Below, piece after piece: positions 21,807-33,263 of a stretch of DNA of 64,000 nucleotides. The number at the start of each line of letters is the position of its first letter. Positions within the stretch are counted from its first letter, which is position 1. The notes below the pieces were generated by a model. That model saw only the letters and a program-made list of their open reading frames with translations, was not told the origin of the DNA and did not search any database. Source of the stretch: Lantana camara (Eukaryota; Streptophyta; Magnoliopsida; Lamiales; Verbenaceae); contig CM074855.1 of assembly GCA_037501455.1 (NCBI GenBank), positions 53,823,001-53,887,000 on the forward strand. Reading direction: 5' to 3'. The position numbers were made by a program, and so were the translations under genes.

Positions 21807-24497
21807 ACGCACACGAAATAAAATTCAAGCGAGCACTTAGACAAATATTAACACTTACCACACAAGGATCAAGTAAATTTATCATTTACGCAAGTAATTG
21901 TTCACGTAACAATTATTAATAAACAAGGAATCATATATAGATTTAACAAAATAATGATAATGATAAATAATGATGCATGTGGTATGCATGATTAGGTGTA
22001 CCGTTCACCGCAGATTGACGTTCCGGAACGGAGTTAATTCGGTTGAAAACTTGATTCCTTTAGTTGAGATTTTTCCCCGCTTTGTACCACTACAATTTGA
22101 TATTCCCATTTCTGATAACCATCTCTGCCCTTGTGCTATCTTCTAACATAATCCATAAATCATCATTAATCACCCAATCTTCAGACCTGTCTTAATCTCA
22201 GATCCCCCGGTTGTACCCTTCTTGCACTGGTTCTCACATTCACCTTCCGTTTTTGGAATGAAAATAACCCTGGTTTTCTTGTCCTGAAGGAATTGTGTAT
22301 TCGAGCTTGAAAGACTGACTTTGTGTTTCAAGCAAACTCTTGTCCACAAACAGAGAGAACCGGTTTTACCATTTCCTCGACCTTGTAATCGAAATGAAGC
22401 ATTTTCCCGAAACAAAGATCTTACACTCTTTATTTGAACTCCGAATGTTGAGCTCTTATCCTCTTAGTAAACAATACGGTGGATATTTGCAATAGAGGAA
22501 TCAAGGTCGTCATCCCGTGAGAATAATTCAGCAAGCCCACTTGCATAGAACCCGAAAGAATCAGGTCCTAGTAAAACGTCCTCCTTCGGCCCCTGAAATT
22601 TAAAACATACCCCACAATTCCACGGAATATCCTGAAAGAGAGGATCACTCGAGTTTCCATCTCCCTGAAGGGTTCATAGTAAACTGGTGTATTCATGGAG
22701 GCGACGGCAACCACACGAATGAAAGCACGACGAGCATTCCCAAACATCTCTAGGGTACAAGTAACAACTTCGTAAGAAAATCCTTGTCGGAGTTGACCTA
22801 TCAAAACTTGAGATTGGTTCCGGATATCGCCCAAACTGAATCCTTTTCTATTTACTGAGTCAAATGATATCCTGAGGTTGTCGGAGGATTGCAGACAGTG
22901 TACCCACCTTCCTGAAAATAATGATAGATCAAAGGTACTGTCGATGATGGGACTTTTCTTTGTGTAGGAAGGAGGAAAGCTTAACTTATTGAAAACTTCT
23001 TTCACAAGATTCTGATAGAGGTTTCCAGGAAGAATTGATTTTCTCAAAATTCCAACTTTCCGAGTGCTATCTAGCTTCTGATTTAAGTTTACTTCCAGAC
23101 CGGCTCTCCCCCTTAAGAAAATGGAGATTTTCTAAATTCTTTAAATGTGCCCTATCTTTTCCCACTTGCAAGCTTCTCTGCTGATTTAATTCCCATAACC
23201 TTTTCCTCGTCTTACTTGTCATTGATCAAGATTTTGGGATTAGTGGTTCCTTTCTAATCTTTCTGTTAAAGACATACCCAGCTTGAAATTCCCTGACCGT
23301 CACCACTCTGATTTGATTTTAAAATTTTCCAATATCTGATACCCCTTCTGCTAGTCATGAAAATGCCATGTCCTGTATTTACCCTCTACTACTTCTAAAG
23401 TTGATATCTGTCAAGCTAGCATCCTAATCCAAAACAAGAAATTTCTTTCTCCTACACTTACTGAATTCCCAAAATACTGTGCAATTCCTGAAGGTTAAAA
23501 GATCCACTGAACATTTATCTGCTTAAACTTATCATCATTTTCCAGTTTCCCAAAATTTTCCAATATCTACTTCACACCTCTTGCTCTCACCAAATCCCGA
23601 ACCAATACTTCTCACAATCCCAAACATTTCGAAGCTCCAAACAACATCAATTAACTCGTTTCCCAACCTGATACCCAACACTTCAAAACCCCTTCTTTAA
23701 ATTCAAGTTGTCTAAATAGGAGCAAAGATTGTGCAGAGCATCCGAAAGCCTATTGACAATAGCCACTAAATAATGCATGAGGATTAGAGTGTCAATGCAC
23801 ATCACATACCTATTAGCAATTTAAGTGTAACACGTTGAAACATTTATATTAACTTAAAATATCCTTGTAAGTAAAACAATTTAAATACTTCAACTAATTT
23901 AAGCATATACTTAATGCATCAAGTAGGTAATTTCAGTAACATCTATAACAATATTTCATAATAAGAAGCAATTTAATTAACAATTATGATGCACGTGCTT
24001 ATGAATGCATTGAAGAACCTGGCACCGTGGTAACACTGGGCTTGATCCCGTGTTCATTCTCGCTTGACCGAATTGCAACTTGATCCCAGCGGTTGATCAG
24101 TCCCCTAAGTCTTCAAATCCTTCAGCCTTGATTCATACCTTTCCAAAACCTGTCACTCACAACTTATTTTGCAAATAAATGCATGTGGATAAGATGTGCT
24201 CATGTCACATAATTGCCACGTAGTTGGGCCAACAACGAGAATTTAAAATAAAATGCAATAAGAAATTCATCAATACCTGAAATAAGCCACGTTGATCACA
24301 TAATTTCAAGCAATTCAAGATAAATAAATTGGCAATGAATACATAAATCAATACAAGGGCACAAGTTATCAAGTATTTCAGGTAATTCAAAGAATCCAAG
24401 TAGCCAAGTAATTTCAAATAAAATGCAGGACTCTCAAATTATCAAGTAATTCCTATGCCGTACGACCTAGACTCGACACGACACGACACTAGAACCT

Positions 24498-24524
24498 CGG
24501 TTTTGCAACCGGGCTCTGATACCA
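24498..24524 (-). promoter_or_regulatory. Primer-binding site and hairpin of element C
   Basis: In minus sense TGGTATCAGAGC (plus 24513-24524) lies 7 nt after the 5' LTR, followed by CGGTTGCAAAACCG (plus 24498-24511), a 5-bp stem with a GCAA loop. Confidence 0.9.
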
Positions 24525-24531
24525 CCTCAGA

Positions 24532-27154
24532 TGTAGCACCCCGGACACGTGGAGGTACTACACCCCCGCACTATAGGTCAATCCACACACGAAATGGGCG
24601 ATCCGTGCATGAACCAACCCACAACGAACGGGTGACAATGCGATAATTCAATAGGCTAGGCGGGATTACTACTACATGTAACAAAATAAAGCGGAAGCAT
24701 AAACTATTATTACCAATCATTTCCATTTTCCAATGAACATATTCTAAAATTACATATCCATACATTATCATCTTCAACTAACAATAACAATAATAGTTAA
24801 ATGCACGAACCACGGATGACACGACTACATGAACTGGACCCGACTCGACTCACTCCCGCCTAGCGTGCACCTGCAATACCTGAAAGGTGGAGGCGTCAGT
24901 CTGTGAAGACCGAGTGAGGGGTTTACATATATATTAGCGCAGATAACATGCAAGTTATACTCTCGGGTAAAGGTTTATAAAAGATAATTATACAAGTTCC
25001 ATAAAACATAGCTTCGCCCGATAATACAACTGTCCATATTAATTACTTGTTCATTATCATGCAATCAATCAATACATGGCCCCGGCGAGTGAGGGCGGTC
25101 TCCAACCTTACTCCAAATGAACATGGACATGCTTGCTTGTTTATTAATCAAGAGGTGATCATGCAATCAATTATCGTGCTACCGTGCAATAGTGTAATCA
25201 GGTAACATATTCATGGAGTGACAATCATGAAATAACCCGAGGCGCATCCGTGGTGCCGGACTCGTCCCCAGTCTCCTTCTCCCTCCAATGATGGGAAGGT
25301 AGCTAGCCTTCACCATCCACGACATATTGAGCAGAGGGTACATGAATCCCTAAGCCCGGAGCTCCTTCCTCCACTAACCTCCTAGTGGATTCAGGGGTGA
25401 CCCCAAATGTGGTGAGGATAGCACCAGAGTTACCCGTCAGCCCTTGCTTTCCCGGTTGGCTCTAGTTACTACCCTCGGGCCCATCGTGAACGATCATGCT
25501 ACTCGCCTAAACATGCTTGAAATCATGAACATGGACAATCTTGGCTTGCTTGCTTGAAACATGACTGGATAAAATGTAGCTATCAATCGTGATCAATAGT
25601 TTATGGAAATTATAAATATAAATACCTTTTGGCCGAAATATCACATAAGGGATATACGGGTTCTATGTAACTAGAAATTAAACCTCACCTGACAGGCGAC
25701 ACACGACTCGTGAATGCGTGAACGTGCTCATGAGCCACAATCTCCGCCCTGGAGAATAACTGGACAAGAAACGGGACAATGTGCGTGTATGAGACCAATA
25801 TTCAATCACATTATTCATATAATGACGCACGGCTTAATCATACCCGAGACATCGAGCAATACACAATGTAGCATGAAAACATGTTGTTTCGACATATAAT
25901 CAATCATATAATAGCAATTCGGGATCAAACAAGCCATTGGAACGAGGGGCCAAAATTGTAATTTTGTGCAGAAACTTTCTACACTTCCAGTGGCCTGGGA
26001 ACGGCCGTTCCGAGCTTTAGTACAAAATTGGGAAGGGCCGTTCCCCAGTCCCGAAGCGGCTCCCGAAGATGGGAACGGCCGTTCCGGCTTGCAAGCCAAA
26101 ATGGGAATGGGCGTTCCCGTCCTCGCCGCCAAGCAAAGCGTTCAAATAATGGGAACGGCTGTTCCCCAATTGCAAAGGGGACGGGAACGGCCGTTCCCGT
26201 TACACAGAAGAACAAAGAACAGAGCAGAACAGGGGATGCTCTCGGGACAAAACCAAGCATCCCCAAAACATCCCAAAATCATCACAACATGCAAGAATTC
26301 TGGAAATGTGTATGTATTCATGTTCAATATACATTAGTATGCAACCAAAACACATAATCATGCTTTAATCTCCATAATTACCAACTTTGGCATACATATA
26401 CAATCTATCATATAATCCCATAAACCTCAAGATTTGAGCATGGATTTCAAGCTACAATTATGCAATCATATTTCTAACAACTTATACACAACATATCACT
26501 TCCAATTCATGAACCCTAGCTTCATATAATTCCCAAGAAAATCATGTATGCTCATATATACCTTGAATGAGAAATAGGAAGAAGGAAATGATGAAGCTAG
26601 ATGATTGAGCTCCTAAGCATGGAATTTCCTTGGAACACCTTGATGAATTGATGAAATCTTCCTCTCCCTTCATGGAGGTTTTGGTTCGGTGGAGCAAGGA
26701 AGAAGAATGAAATGATTGTCATGAAAATGAGGATGATTAATTGAGAGAGATGCATATAACGTGATATTTGGAGAAAAATGCAATATTTGCAATTAAATCC
26801 CTAATGTTCCTAAGTTATGCCATTAAGTATAAAAGGTTTGGAAAGTGATCAATTAAGTCCAAAAGGTTTTCATGCGATTAGGCCCCTCAATTGAAAGAAA
26901 TGAACATTTAAGGTCAATTTGGCAATTAAATCAAATTGGACAATTAGTTCATGTAATAATTAAATTCCAATGATACAATGATTCTCAAGTTGCCACATAT
27001 TTCATATATTTCCACATATTCATGTTGCACGCAATTTATAAAAATTAATGTAACACGTTTAAATTAACTGAGCGAAAATAATAAAATAAAATCCTAACGC
27101 TCGAAACCCACACGTGTCGAGCGTACCTGACTGTCCGAAAATCGGGGCGTTACA
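24532..27154 (-). repeat. LTR C2 (5' LTR of element C)
   Basis: 2,623 bp, ending beside the GACCT duplication at 27155-27159. The palindrome cluster is at 25997-26201, CAG/GTGAGGT at plus 25682-25691, and the stem arms at 24656-24666 and 24854-24864 (perfect 11-bp complements). Confidence 0.93.
25997..26201. repeat. Palindrome cluster in LTR C2
   Basis: Six GGGAACGGCCGTTCCC-type units at the same spacing as in LTR C1. Single-base differences from C1 alter the centre of one palindrome and one arm of another. Confidence 0.92.
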
Positions 27155-28353
27155 GACCTTGTCATACGATTAAACGGTTTGAACTATAAGTATAAGCATA
27201 TATATAAGCTTGAAAATGTTTTACAACGAGGCTATTCTCCAAACCCTGTGTTGTCAAGCAAGCTAGGATCTACCTTAACATCTTAATGTTAAGGAAGACA
27301 CGGAGAGGTACGCGTATAACATATGCCGAATTGCAAGGTAAGGTATGCTCGATAAGGTACGTAAGTTATGTTTATTTTTATAGCGAGTTAAGTAAGTTTA
27401 ATTGGATAATTGGTTGTTACTGGGCCCCGGAGACGTGGGTAAGGATGCCCGGGACAGCAAGGGCCGTCGGGTTAAGCCTGTACATGGTCTCCATTTGGAG
27501 TACTCATTGGAGTACTCACGTGCGACTCTTGCAGGTTGAGGAGACGTGGTGCATCAAGCACATTGCGGGTTAGCTACCCCATGTGCATTGGTAATTAGGT
27601 GGAGAGGGTTTGACTCCCGAAACACCGTTGTTGTTGGGGATGGATTGTTTATGTATTTACGGTTTTCTTGGTTTTCTTACGTTATAGAGGAGTAAGGGTT
27701 AGTGCTCGTACTCGCCGAACTTTTGTATGGTTCGTTGGTTATGAAACGGGATAGGAGTTTACTTTAAGTCTAGTATGTCTTATTTTGATTATGAAATGTG
27801 TAAGTTTGTTCCGAAAATGATTTGGTGTGCAAAACCCTACCCCGGTTCATAATCTTTCATTTAATACGTGCTCTGATCTATATCTATATAGCGTGTGGGT
27901 GTGCGTTAGCCCCCCTCACTCAGTCGAGTTGTGACTGACCCCTTTCTTTTCCCTCTTTTAGTTGCAGGTTTGCTCGAGCTAAGCGGGAAAGTACGTGGTC
28001 GTGTTGTGCTAGCTAGTTTGGGTCGAGTTAGCTTTTCATACTTGCATCTTTTGAATATTTTGATATGTATTTGAATTAAGCTATACTTTGGAGAACTTTG
28101 AATACCTCTTGTATTTTAGTCCGGAATGGCCACGTATATATTTGGTATGCTTTTGGATCCTGTTATTTGCTTCCGTATATTTGTTTAACTGTTTTTCTTG
28201 CGCGCTCTGTTGCTGTCTTAGTCCCGCTTAGCCTAGTGTGTGCGTATAGGTCTTCGTTCGCTTAGACTTGGATTCATGTATGGACTCCCATTTCATATGT
28301 GGATTCGGGTCTGGGTGCGGGGGATGTGGTGGCTCGTCGCTCCGGGCAACACA
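27155..28353 (+). repeat. LTR A2, remainder
   Basis: It begins with the duplicated GACCT, then continues the family A LTR to GGGCAACACA at 28353, where A1 has GGGCGTCACA. An acceptor-like TTAGTTGCAG followed by GT lies near 27967. No primer-binding site follows, so this is the outer 3' end of the A array, inserted in family D sequence. The matching left target duplication is outside the window. Confidence 0.88.
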
Positions 28354-29010
28354 GGGGCCCTACAAACTCAATCTTCCAAGGTTGCCAGGATAGTGTTTTA
28401 TGTACCATGTCCCATGCCTTGAAGAATTTCAAGAATTGGTAAGGAGAGTATTGGGGAAGGAAACTCGGTCGGATTACTATATTTTGTGATGGAAGGAACC
28501 TATGAAGATTAAGGCTAGACTTTAAGCTATTAAATAGCTAACCCGAGCATCCGAGAAGGTTGATTATCCAGAATGAAGGACGAGTTAGTTGGCTTAAGAT
28601 CAAGCATACACTCAAGAGTTGAAACTTCGGACGGTGGTGTTAGAAAGGATAAAGAATTTGATTACGGAATGAAGATCGAGTGGCTATTGAAATATATATA
28701 CACATCAGGCATTTCGAGGCATGGTATTTTGGTTAGAAGAAATTCCAACCATAGAATCAAGTGTTGAGTCAGATCACTAGAGTGGAAAATTCTCAAGCAA
28801 CGGTGAACGGTACATCAATCATCCATGGCATATACATACACGTAACTTAAATTTGAATAATTTTATGATGCTAAGTGCTTTGATCGTTGGTTGTATTAAT
28901 TGCTTTTGTATGAATGCAAATTGGTGTATTTGGTATCTCTACCTATTTTTTACGTGATGCTTGTGTGAGTGTTTATTTAAATGTTCTTCTAGGTTGTGGC
29001 GTCGTTGGCT

Positions 29011-29143
29011 GAGAGACGGGGTTCTCTCATTGTTGGTTGAGAGACAGGGTTCTCTCTTTGTTTGTTCAGGAGAAGGGGTTCTCTCGCCATTTGTTTGAGA
29101 GACGGGGTTCTCTCGCTGCTTGTTTGAGAGACGGGGCTCTCTC
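29011..29143. repeat. Array of five GAGAGACGGGGTTCTCTC units
   Basis: Units at 29011-29028, 29039-29056, 29069-29085, 29097-29114 and 29126-29143. Each is an imperfect inverted repeat (GAGAGA arm, CGGGGT centre, TCTCTC arm), with a period of about 28-30 bp. Confidence 0.88.
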
Positions 29144-29357
29144 ATTGTTGTTTACTACTTGATCAACTTGCTCTAGTGGCAGTTTAGGTTTTTCCCGAGT
29201 GTTCAGGGTCCGGTGAGTTAAGGGTCGTGCCTTAACAACAGTAGAAGACCCTTGGTACTTGAAGACCATTTCTGAACTAATCCCCGACGGGGAGCTGCTA
29301 ACCCGCGTGGGATGAACACGGGAGAGTTGCTTAAGAGTCCAGAACTCGAGGCAGAGG

Positions 29358-29391
29358 ACCTGGGGACCAGGTCCTCTTAAGGGGGAGAGAT
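29358..29391 (+). promoter_or_regulatory. Polypurine tract and hairpin, family D
   Basis: ACCTGGGGACCAGGT (29358-29372), then CTCTTAAG and GGGGGAGAGAT directly before LTR D at 29392. Confidence 0.88.
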
Positions 29392-30059
29392 TGTAACACC
29401 CCAATTTTCCAGTCGTTCAGGTACGCGCGCCATGCGTGTGAGTTTTCCGAGAGATAGGATTTATTTTAATTCTTTTGTTTCTTAAGTGTGCATTTCATGA
29501 TATTGTATGAATTATATTCCTACATGTTATGTGAAAATATGTGAAATTTGTATCAACTTGAGAAATATCCCATGATTGTATTTAATTGATACATGAATTA
29601 ATTGTCGAACATGTCCTAATTGCTTAATTGTACTTGCTTGATCATTTTCATAACTTAAGGACCTAATTACATGGAATGAATTGAACTAAATTGATCACTT
29701 TCATAAATTTGGAAGTTAATTGCATAACTTAAATTTGTCAAGGACTTGTTAGCAATTTCCCATACCTCTCCCTCCCTCAATCACGATATAACATATACAT
29801 ACATTTTCTTCTTTATTTTTCATACAAGAACAAGCACAAACATCTCCATTTCCTTCTCCCTCCATCTCGACCCAATTCTAGGAAGTAAGACCAATAATTT
29901 CTTCTATCTTCTCCAAGGAAATCATCACACAACTTCATCTCTACCTTTCTCCTTTCCATCTTCTTCAATAAGGTGAGTTATGGATGTATATATATATATA
30001 TGTGTATGTGATGAAGTTTGAATATTTGTTAGGGTTTTTTGATTCTTATGCTTTTATGA

Positions 30060-30856
30060 TATGTTTCAAAACCCGGACCGGACCGGCCGGTCGGACCGGT
30101 TCGACCGGTGACCGGTCGACCTTCCGGTCCGGGTGACCCCTTAAAACCACTCCCCTCACGGACCAGTCTGGCCCGGGGCAAACCAGTCAAAAACCAGTTA
30201 AAAACCCGGACCGGACCGCTTTTCGGACCAGTTGGGCCGAATTTTTCAAATTTTTTTTTCCCTCCAAAATTGTAAAATTTTATTGTGGGGCTGGGGGAAT
30301 TGAACCCAGGACCCATGATGTAGAATAGAAAAGCGCCACCAGCTCGCCAAGTTCACTTGTTGTTATATTTTATTAGCAAATAGTCTATAAGCTTACTAAA
30401 CATCTAAATTATAATTAAAAATTAAGTTCTAAGAAAATATAATTATAATATATAGCATGTATTATAATTATATTTTCTTAGCAATTAATTTTCAATTATA
30501 ATCTATAATATATATTTATAAAAACATAAAAGTATGTGTAATATTATTTTTTCTACAGTAAAAAGTATGTTATTTGTTAAATTAATCTTTTATTTCTGTT
30601 GTTTAGATTTATAATTTGAAATTTTATTATAGCATATGCTATTAAAAAATCAATGAGTAGTTAAAATTTATTTATATATCCATTTTTTTCATATTATTTA
30701 ACTAATTTAATTATTTTTAATTAATATTTATAATATTATATAAATATATATAATTATTATGTAATTATGACGTCACACAGGTCCAACCGGTCGAACCAGT
30801 AAAACCAGTAACCAGTAAGGGCTCCGGTTCGACCTCCGGTCCGGGTTTTAAAACAA
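30060..30856. mobile_element. Non-autonomous MULE-like element (MITE), 797 bp
   Basis: Flanked by a 9-bp direct repeat CTTTTATGA (30051-30059 and 30857-30865), the target size typical of Mutator-like elements. The terminal inverted repeats share AAAACCCGGACCGG next to the ends (about 20 bp with few mismatches). CCGGACC/GGTCCGG motifs are repeated inside both termini and the core is very AT-rich. No transposase is encoded, so it would depend on a MULE transposase in trans. Confidence 0.82.
30296..30350 (-). other. tRNA-like A-box/B-box pair inside the MULE-like MITE
   Basis: On the minus strand, TTGGCGAGCTGGTGGC (plus 30335-30350) resembles an A box, and GGTTCAATTCC (plus 30296-30306) resembles a B box, about 30-36 nt apart. 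This spacing resembles tRNA genes and tRNA-derived SINEs. I cannot fold a full cloverleaf, so I call it tRNA-like only. Confidence 0.45.
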
Positions 30857-31172
30857 CTTTTATGAGTTAGTATGAAGCATAGGTGTTGATCTTGAGCTAA
30901 TATCATGCATAAATAATTTGATTTCATGAAAATTGGAGTATGGTTGATCATTTGTATATTTAAGGATTTTATGTGTGATTTTGATGAATTAATGCATGTA
31001 TTATTTGCTCTTTTGTTCCCTAAATGACATATATGAACCATTTACATGTTATGTGTTGGTTTTGAGTTGATTTCTTGCATTGGTTTGGTGTTGGATAGTT
31101 TGGGAGCCAAAATCCCTTGTATTACCCCTGTTTCCCCTATTTTTCGACGCCATCGCTGCTACTGGGTTTGAA

Positions 31173-31299
31173 GGTCGCGCCCGCGACCGTTTCGTGACCA
31201 TGTTTGGTCGTGCCCACGATCAACAATTCGAGAACTTGCTATTTTTCCTTCCCGGCCGCAACTGCTTTTCAGTAAAATTTTATCACGGCCGCGACACCC
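31173..31299. repeat. Palindrome cluster in LTR D
   Basis: GGTCGCG-CC-CGCGACC (31173-31188) has perfect 7-bp arms. GGTCGTGCCCACGATC (31206-31221) is a near copy. GGCCGC-containing pieces follow near 31255 and 31286. The position in the LTR matches the clusters of families A, B, C, E, F and G, but the sequence differs. Confidence 0.82.
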
Positions 31300-32377
31300 T
31301 CATCCGAGCTCCGATTGACCTGATTTTTGAACCTTTGGAAACCTCTTGAAGTGTAGAACAACCTCAAATTAGAATCATCTTTATATATTTTGTAATTTAT
31401 GAGATAAAATCAATTTTTTTTGATGTCGCCACTTCACCGACAAACTACATTCACCTAAGTTCGAGCGTACGCCATTTTCTCCTCGTTTTGAACTAGAATA
31501 CGAGCCATATATCCTTAGCAAGGCCTTTCTGTCTAGTTTTATACCAAATAAGTAAAACTTAATTCCAACTTGTATAACTCAAGATATTCCAGTTTTCCTA
31601 CAGCGTGTATGTTTCCGAATATTGTCGGGTTTTGCCCAACTTCACCAAAACCTCTCTTCTTGCTTTCCTTTCTGTCTCTTGGCTCCCATATGTGAATTAT
31701 ATGATATATATGCTTGGTTAATTGATAATTATGCCCTATGTGACACTTCTTGATACTTAATTGCTCAAACATGATTGTGTGACTCCATGCCCTTGATATG
31801 AATTGAACTTGAAATAATTGAATAATATGAATACATGATTCCTTGATATGAATTTCACCTCTTAGGTGTTATTTGGTTTTCATACATGCTAAGTGTCACT
31901 TGATTGCTAGTTTAGTTATTTACATGAGCATGGCCGTGCGTCATACTTGGTCTCATATTGAGTCTCTTGTCACGAGTTCCCATTATTTCCTTTCTTGTCC
32001 AGTTCTTCTCCAGGATTAAGATTATCAATCTTACGGACATTTCTAGTATCTTGTCTTGTTCTGTCGCTCATCAGGTGAGGTTAAATTTCTTGTTATATAG
32101 AACCCGTACAACCATTATGTGGATTTCAGGCAAAATGTATACATATATCTATAGTTTTCCATAAACCTCAAATGATTTACAACTGAATCATTACTATTGT
32201 ACTGAATTATTGTTACTGTTACTGTTACTGAACTGAATTGACTATACCGAATTGTACCGATTTAATTGAGTGTATTGTGGCGAGTATATTGTACTGGACT
32301 GTGGGCCCAAGGGTAGTGTATTAAGCCCATCGGGGAATCAAGGGCTGACGGGGTAACTCTTACACTATCCTCACATT

Positions 32378-32745
32378 TTCTCTAGCACGGTAAAAGATAG
32401 TCTTTTCTTATTATACACCGATAAAAACCCTAATTCCAAGAGAAAAACTCATACGCCTAATGAGGCATACAAGTGGCATTTACGTCTTGGTCATATTAAT
32501 CCAAATAGGATCCAAAGAGTAATTTCAGATGAATTGTTGAGTCCGTTGGACTCAACAGAACTACCAGACTGTGAATCCTATTTGGAAGGCAGAATGACCA
32601 AGAGATCTTTTAAAACCAATGGTAATCGAGCTACAGAATTACTTGAATTAATTCGTGCGGATGTGTGTGGTCCTATAAGTATTCAAACAAGAGGAGGCTT
32701 TCAGTATTTCATCACTTTTACAGATGATTACTCCAAATATGTGAA
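32378..32745 (+). pseudogene. Ty1/copia pol fragment, plus strand: GAG-pre-integrase and start of integrase
   Basis: The translation carries KWHLRLGHIN (the HH half of the integrase zinc finger), then a CES-LEGRMTKRSF region and FTDDYSKYV of the integrase core. The second cysteine of the usual CESCLEG is a tyrosine here, so the zinc finger is damaged. The frame stops matching integrase at about 32745, where minus-strand RNase H sequence begins. Confidence 0.85.
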
Positions 32746-33263
32746 ACTTCCTCTCGATGTGCTTCACACATTTATGACTTTGAGGTTCCTTGGAGTTGGC
32801 CACCACTCCGGAATTGTCACAGTATAATGTGATCGGCGTAAGTTTATCCTTAACGATTTCTAGATCCATTAGGAAATTCTGAAACCAATACGCTTCTTTG
32901 TATTCTTTCGAAGCTACCACGTATTCGGCCTCAGTAATGCAAGTTTGCTTAATACTCCTCCAACTTGCGGCTGCTCCTCCCAGAGACCACGTATCCAGAC
33001 GTCGAAAGCCTAGAATCCAAATCAGATTGAAAATTCGAATCGGTGTACCCTATACGAATGAGCTCATCACTGTGATAGATAAACGTATAATCCCGAGTTC
33101 TTCTTAAGTACTTTAATATATGCTTTAGACCTATCCAATGTTGGGGTCCAGGGTTTGACTGATATCTGCTGACTAGACCTACAACATAACAGGTATCTGG
33201 CCTTCTACATAACATGGCATACATGAGGCTTCTGACTACCGAAACATACGGAATATCTTTCAT
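32746..33263 (-). pseudogene. Ty1/copia RNase H and RT C-terminus, inverted
   Basis: On the minus strand one frame reads copia RNase H motifs (ASKEYKEAYWFQNFLMDLE, then LYCDNSGVVANSKEP). The overlapping frame at 32949-33263 reads LKHILKYLRRTRDYTF and GYTDSNFQSD from the RT/RNase H connection. A 12-nt loss near 32935, relative to the plus copy at 35125, removes the residues around the usual STMEAE motif. Frame breaks make it non-functional. Confidence 0.85.

Larger units (their letters stand above)
21490..24531 (-). other. Element C internal region, no recognisable coding sequence
   Basis: I find no capsid, zinc-knuckle or Pol motif. The largest ORF is a 159-codon minus frame at 22568-23047 that resembles no family I know; stop-free length alone does not support it. 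The sequence near 21972-22012 (sense GGTGAACGGTACACC then CATGCATACC) is the same break-site block found after gag in families D and G, so a decayed gag probably lay at plus 22016-24300. Confidence 0.65.
18888..27154 (-). mobile_element. Element C: non-autonomous LTR retrotransposon
   Basis: A complete minus-strand element inserted in LTR A2, flanked by the 5-bp duplication GACCT (18883-18887 and 27155-27159). The LTRs are 2,566 and 2,623 bp with TGTAGCACC...GCGTTACA termini. The 3.1-kb internal region has a primer-binding site and purine tract but no recognisable Gag or Pol protein. I counted about a dozen substitutions between the LTRs, which suggests a recent insertion. Confidence 0.94.
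28354..29391 (+). mobile_element. Family D internal region, 3' part
   Basis: Its left end is cut by the A array. No clear protein is visible; the 64-codon ORF at 28573-28767 is not recognisable. Near 28801-28845 it carries the break-site block GGTGAACGGTACATC...CATGGCATA shared with C and G. It ends with a repeat array, a hairpin and a polypurine tract before LTR D. Confidence 0.75.
29392..32377 (+). repeat. LTR D, truncated at its 3' end
   Basis: It starts TGTAACACCCCAATTTTCC after the polypurine tract. It shows a donor-like AAG/GTGAGTT at 29972/29973, a palindrome cluster at 31173-31299, and CAG/GTGAGGTT at 32074/32075. A MULE-like MITE interrupts it at 30060-30856. It breaks off near 32377, shortly after CTATCCTCACATT, where Ty1/copia sequence begins. 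A related minus-strand copy at 39348-51185 shows what the missing end looks like. Confidence 0.85.

Noticed and set aside
22568..23047. 159-codon minus ORF in element C
   Set aside because: No recognisable motif, no related ORF in other families, and length compatible with chance.
28573..28767. 64-codon ORF in family D internal region as a Gag piece
   Set aside because: No capsid or zinc-knuckle residues; position alone is not enough.
31080..31349. 89-codon ORF in LTR D
   Set aside because: Runs through the palindrome cluster, has no domain, and no equivalent ORF exists in related LTRs.
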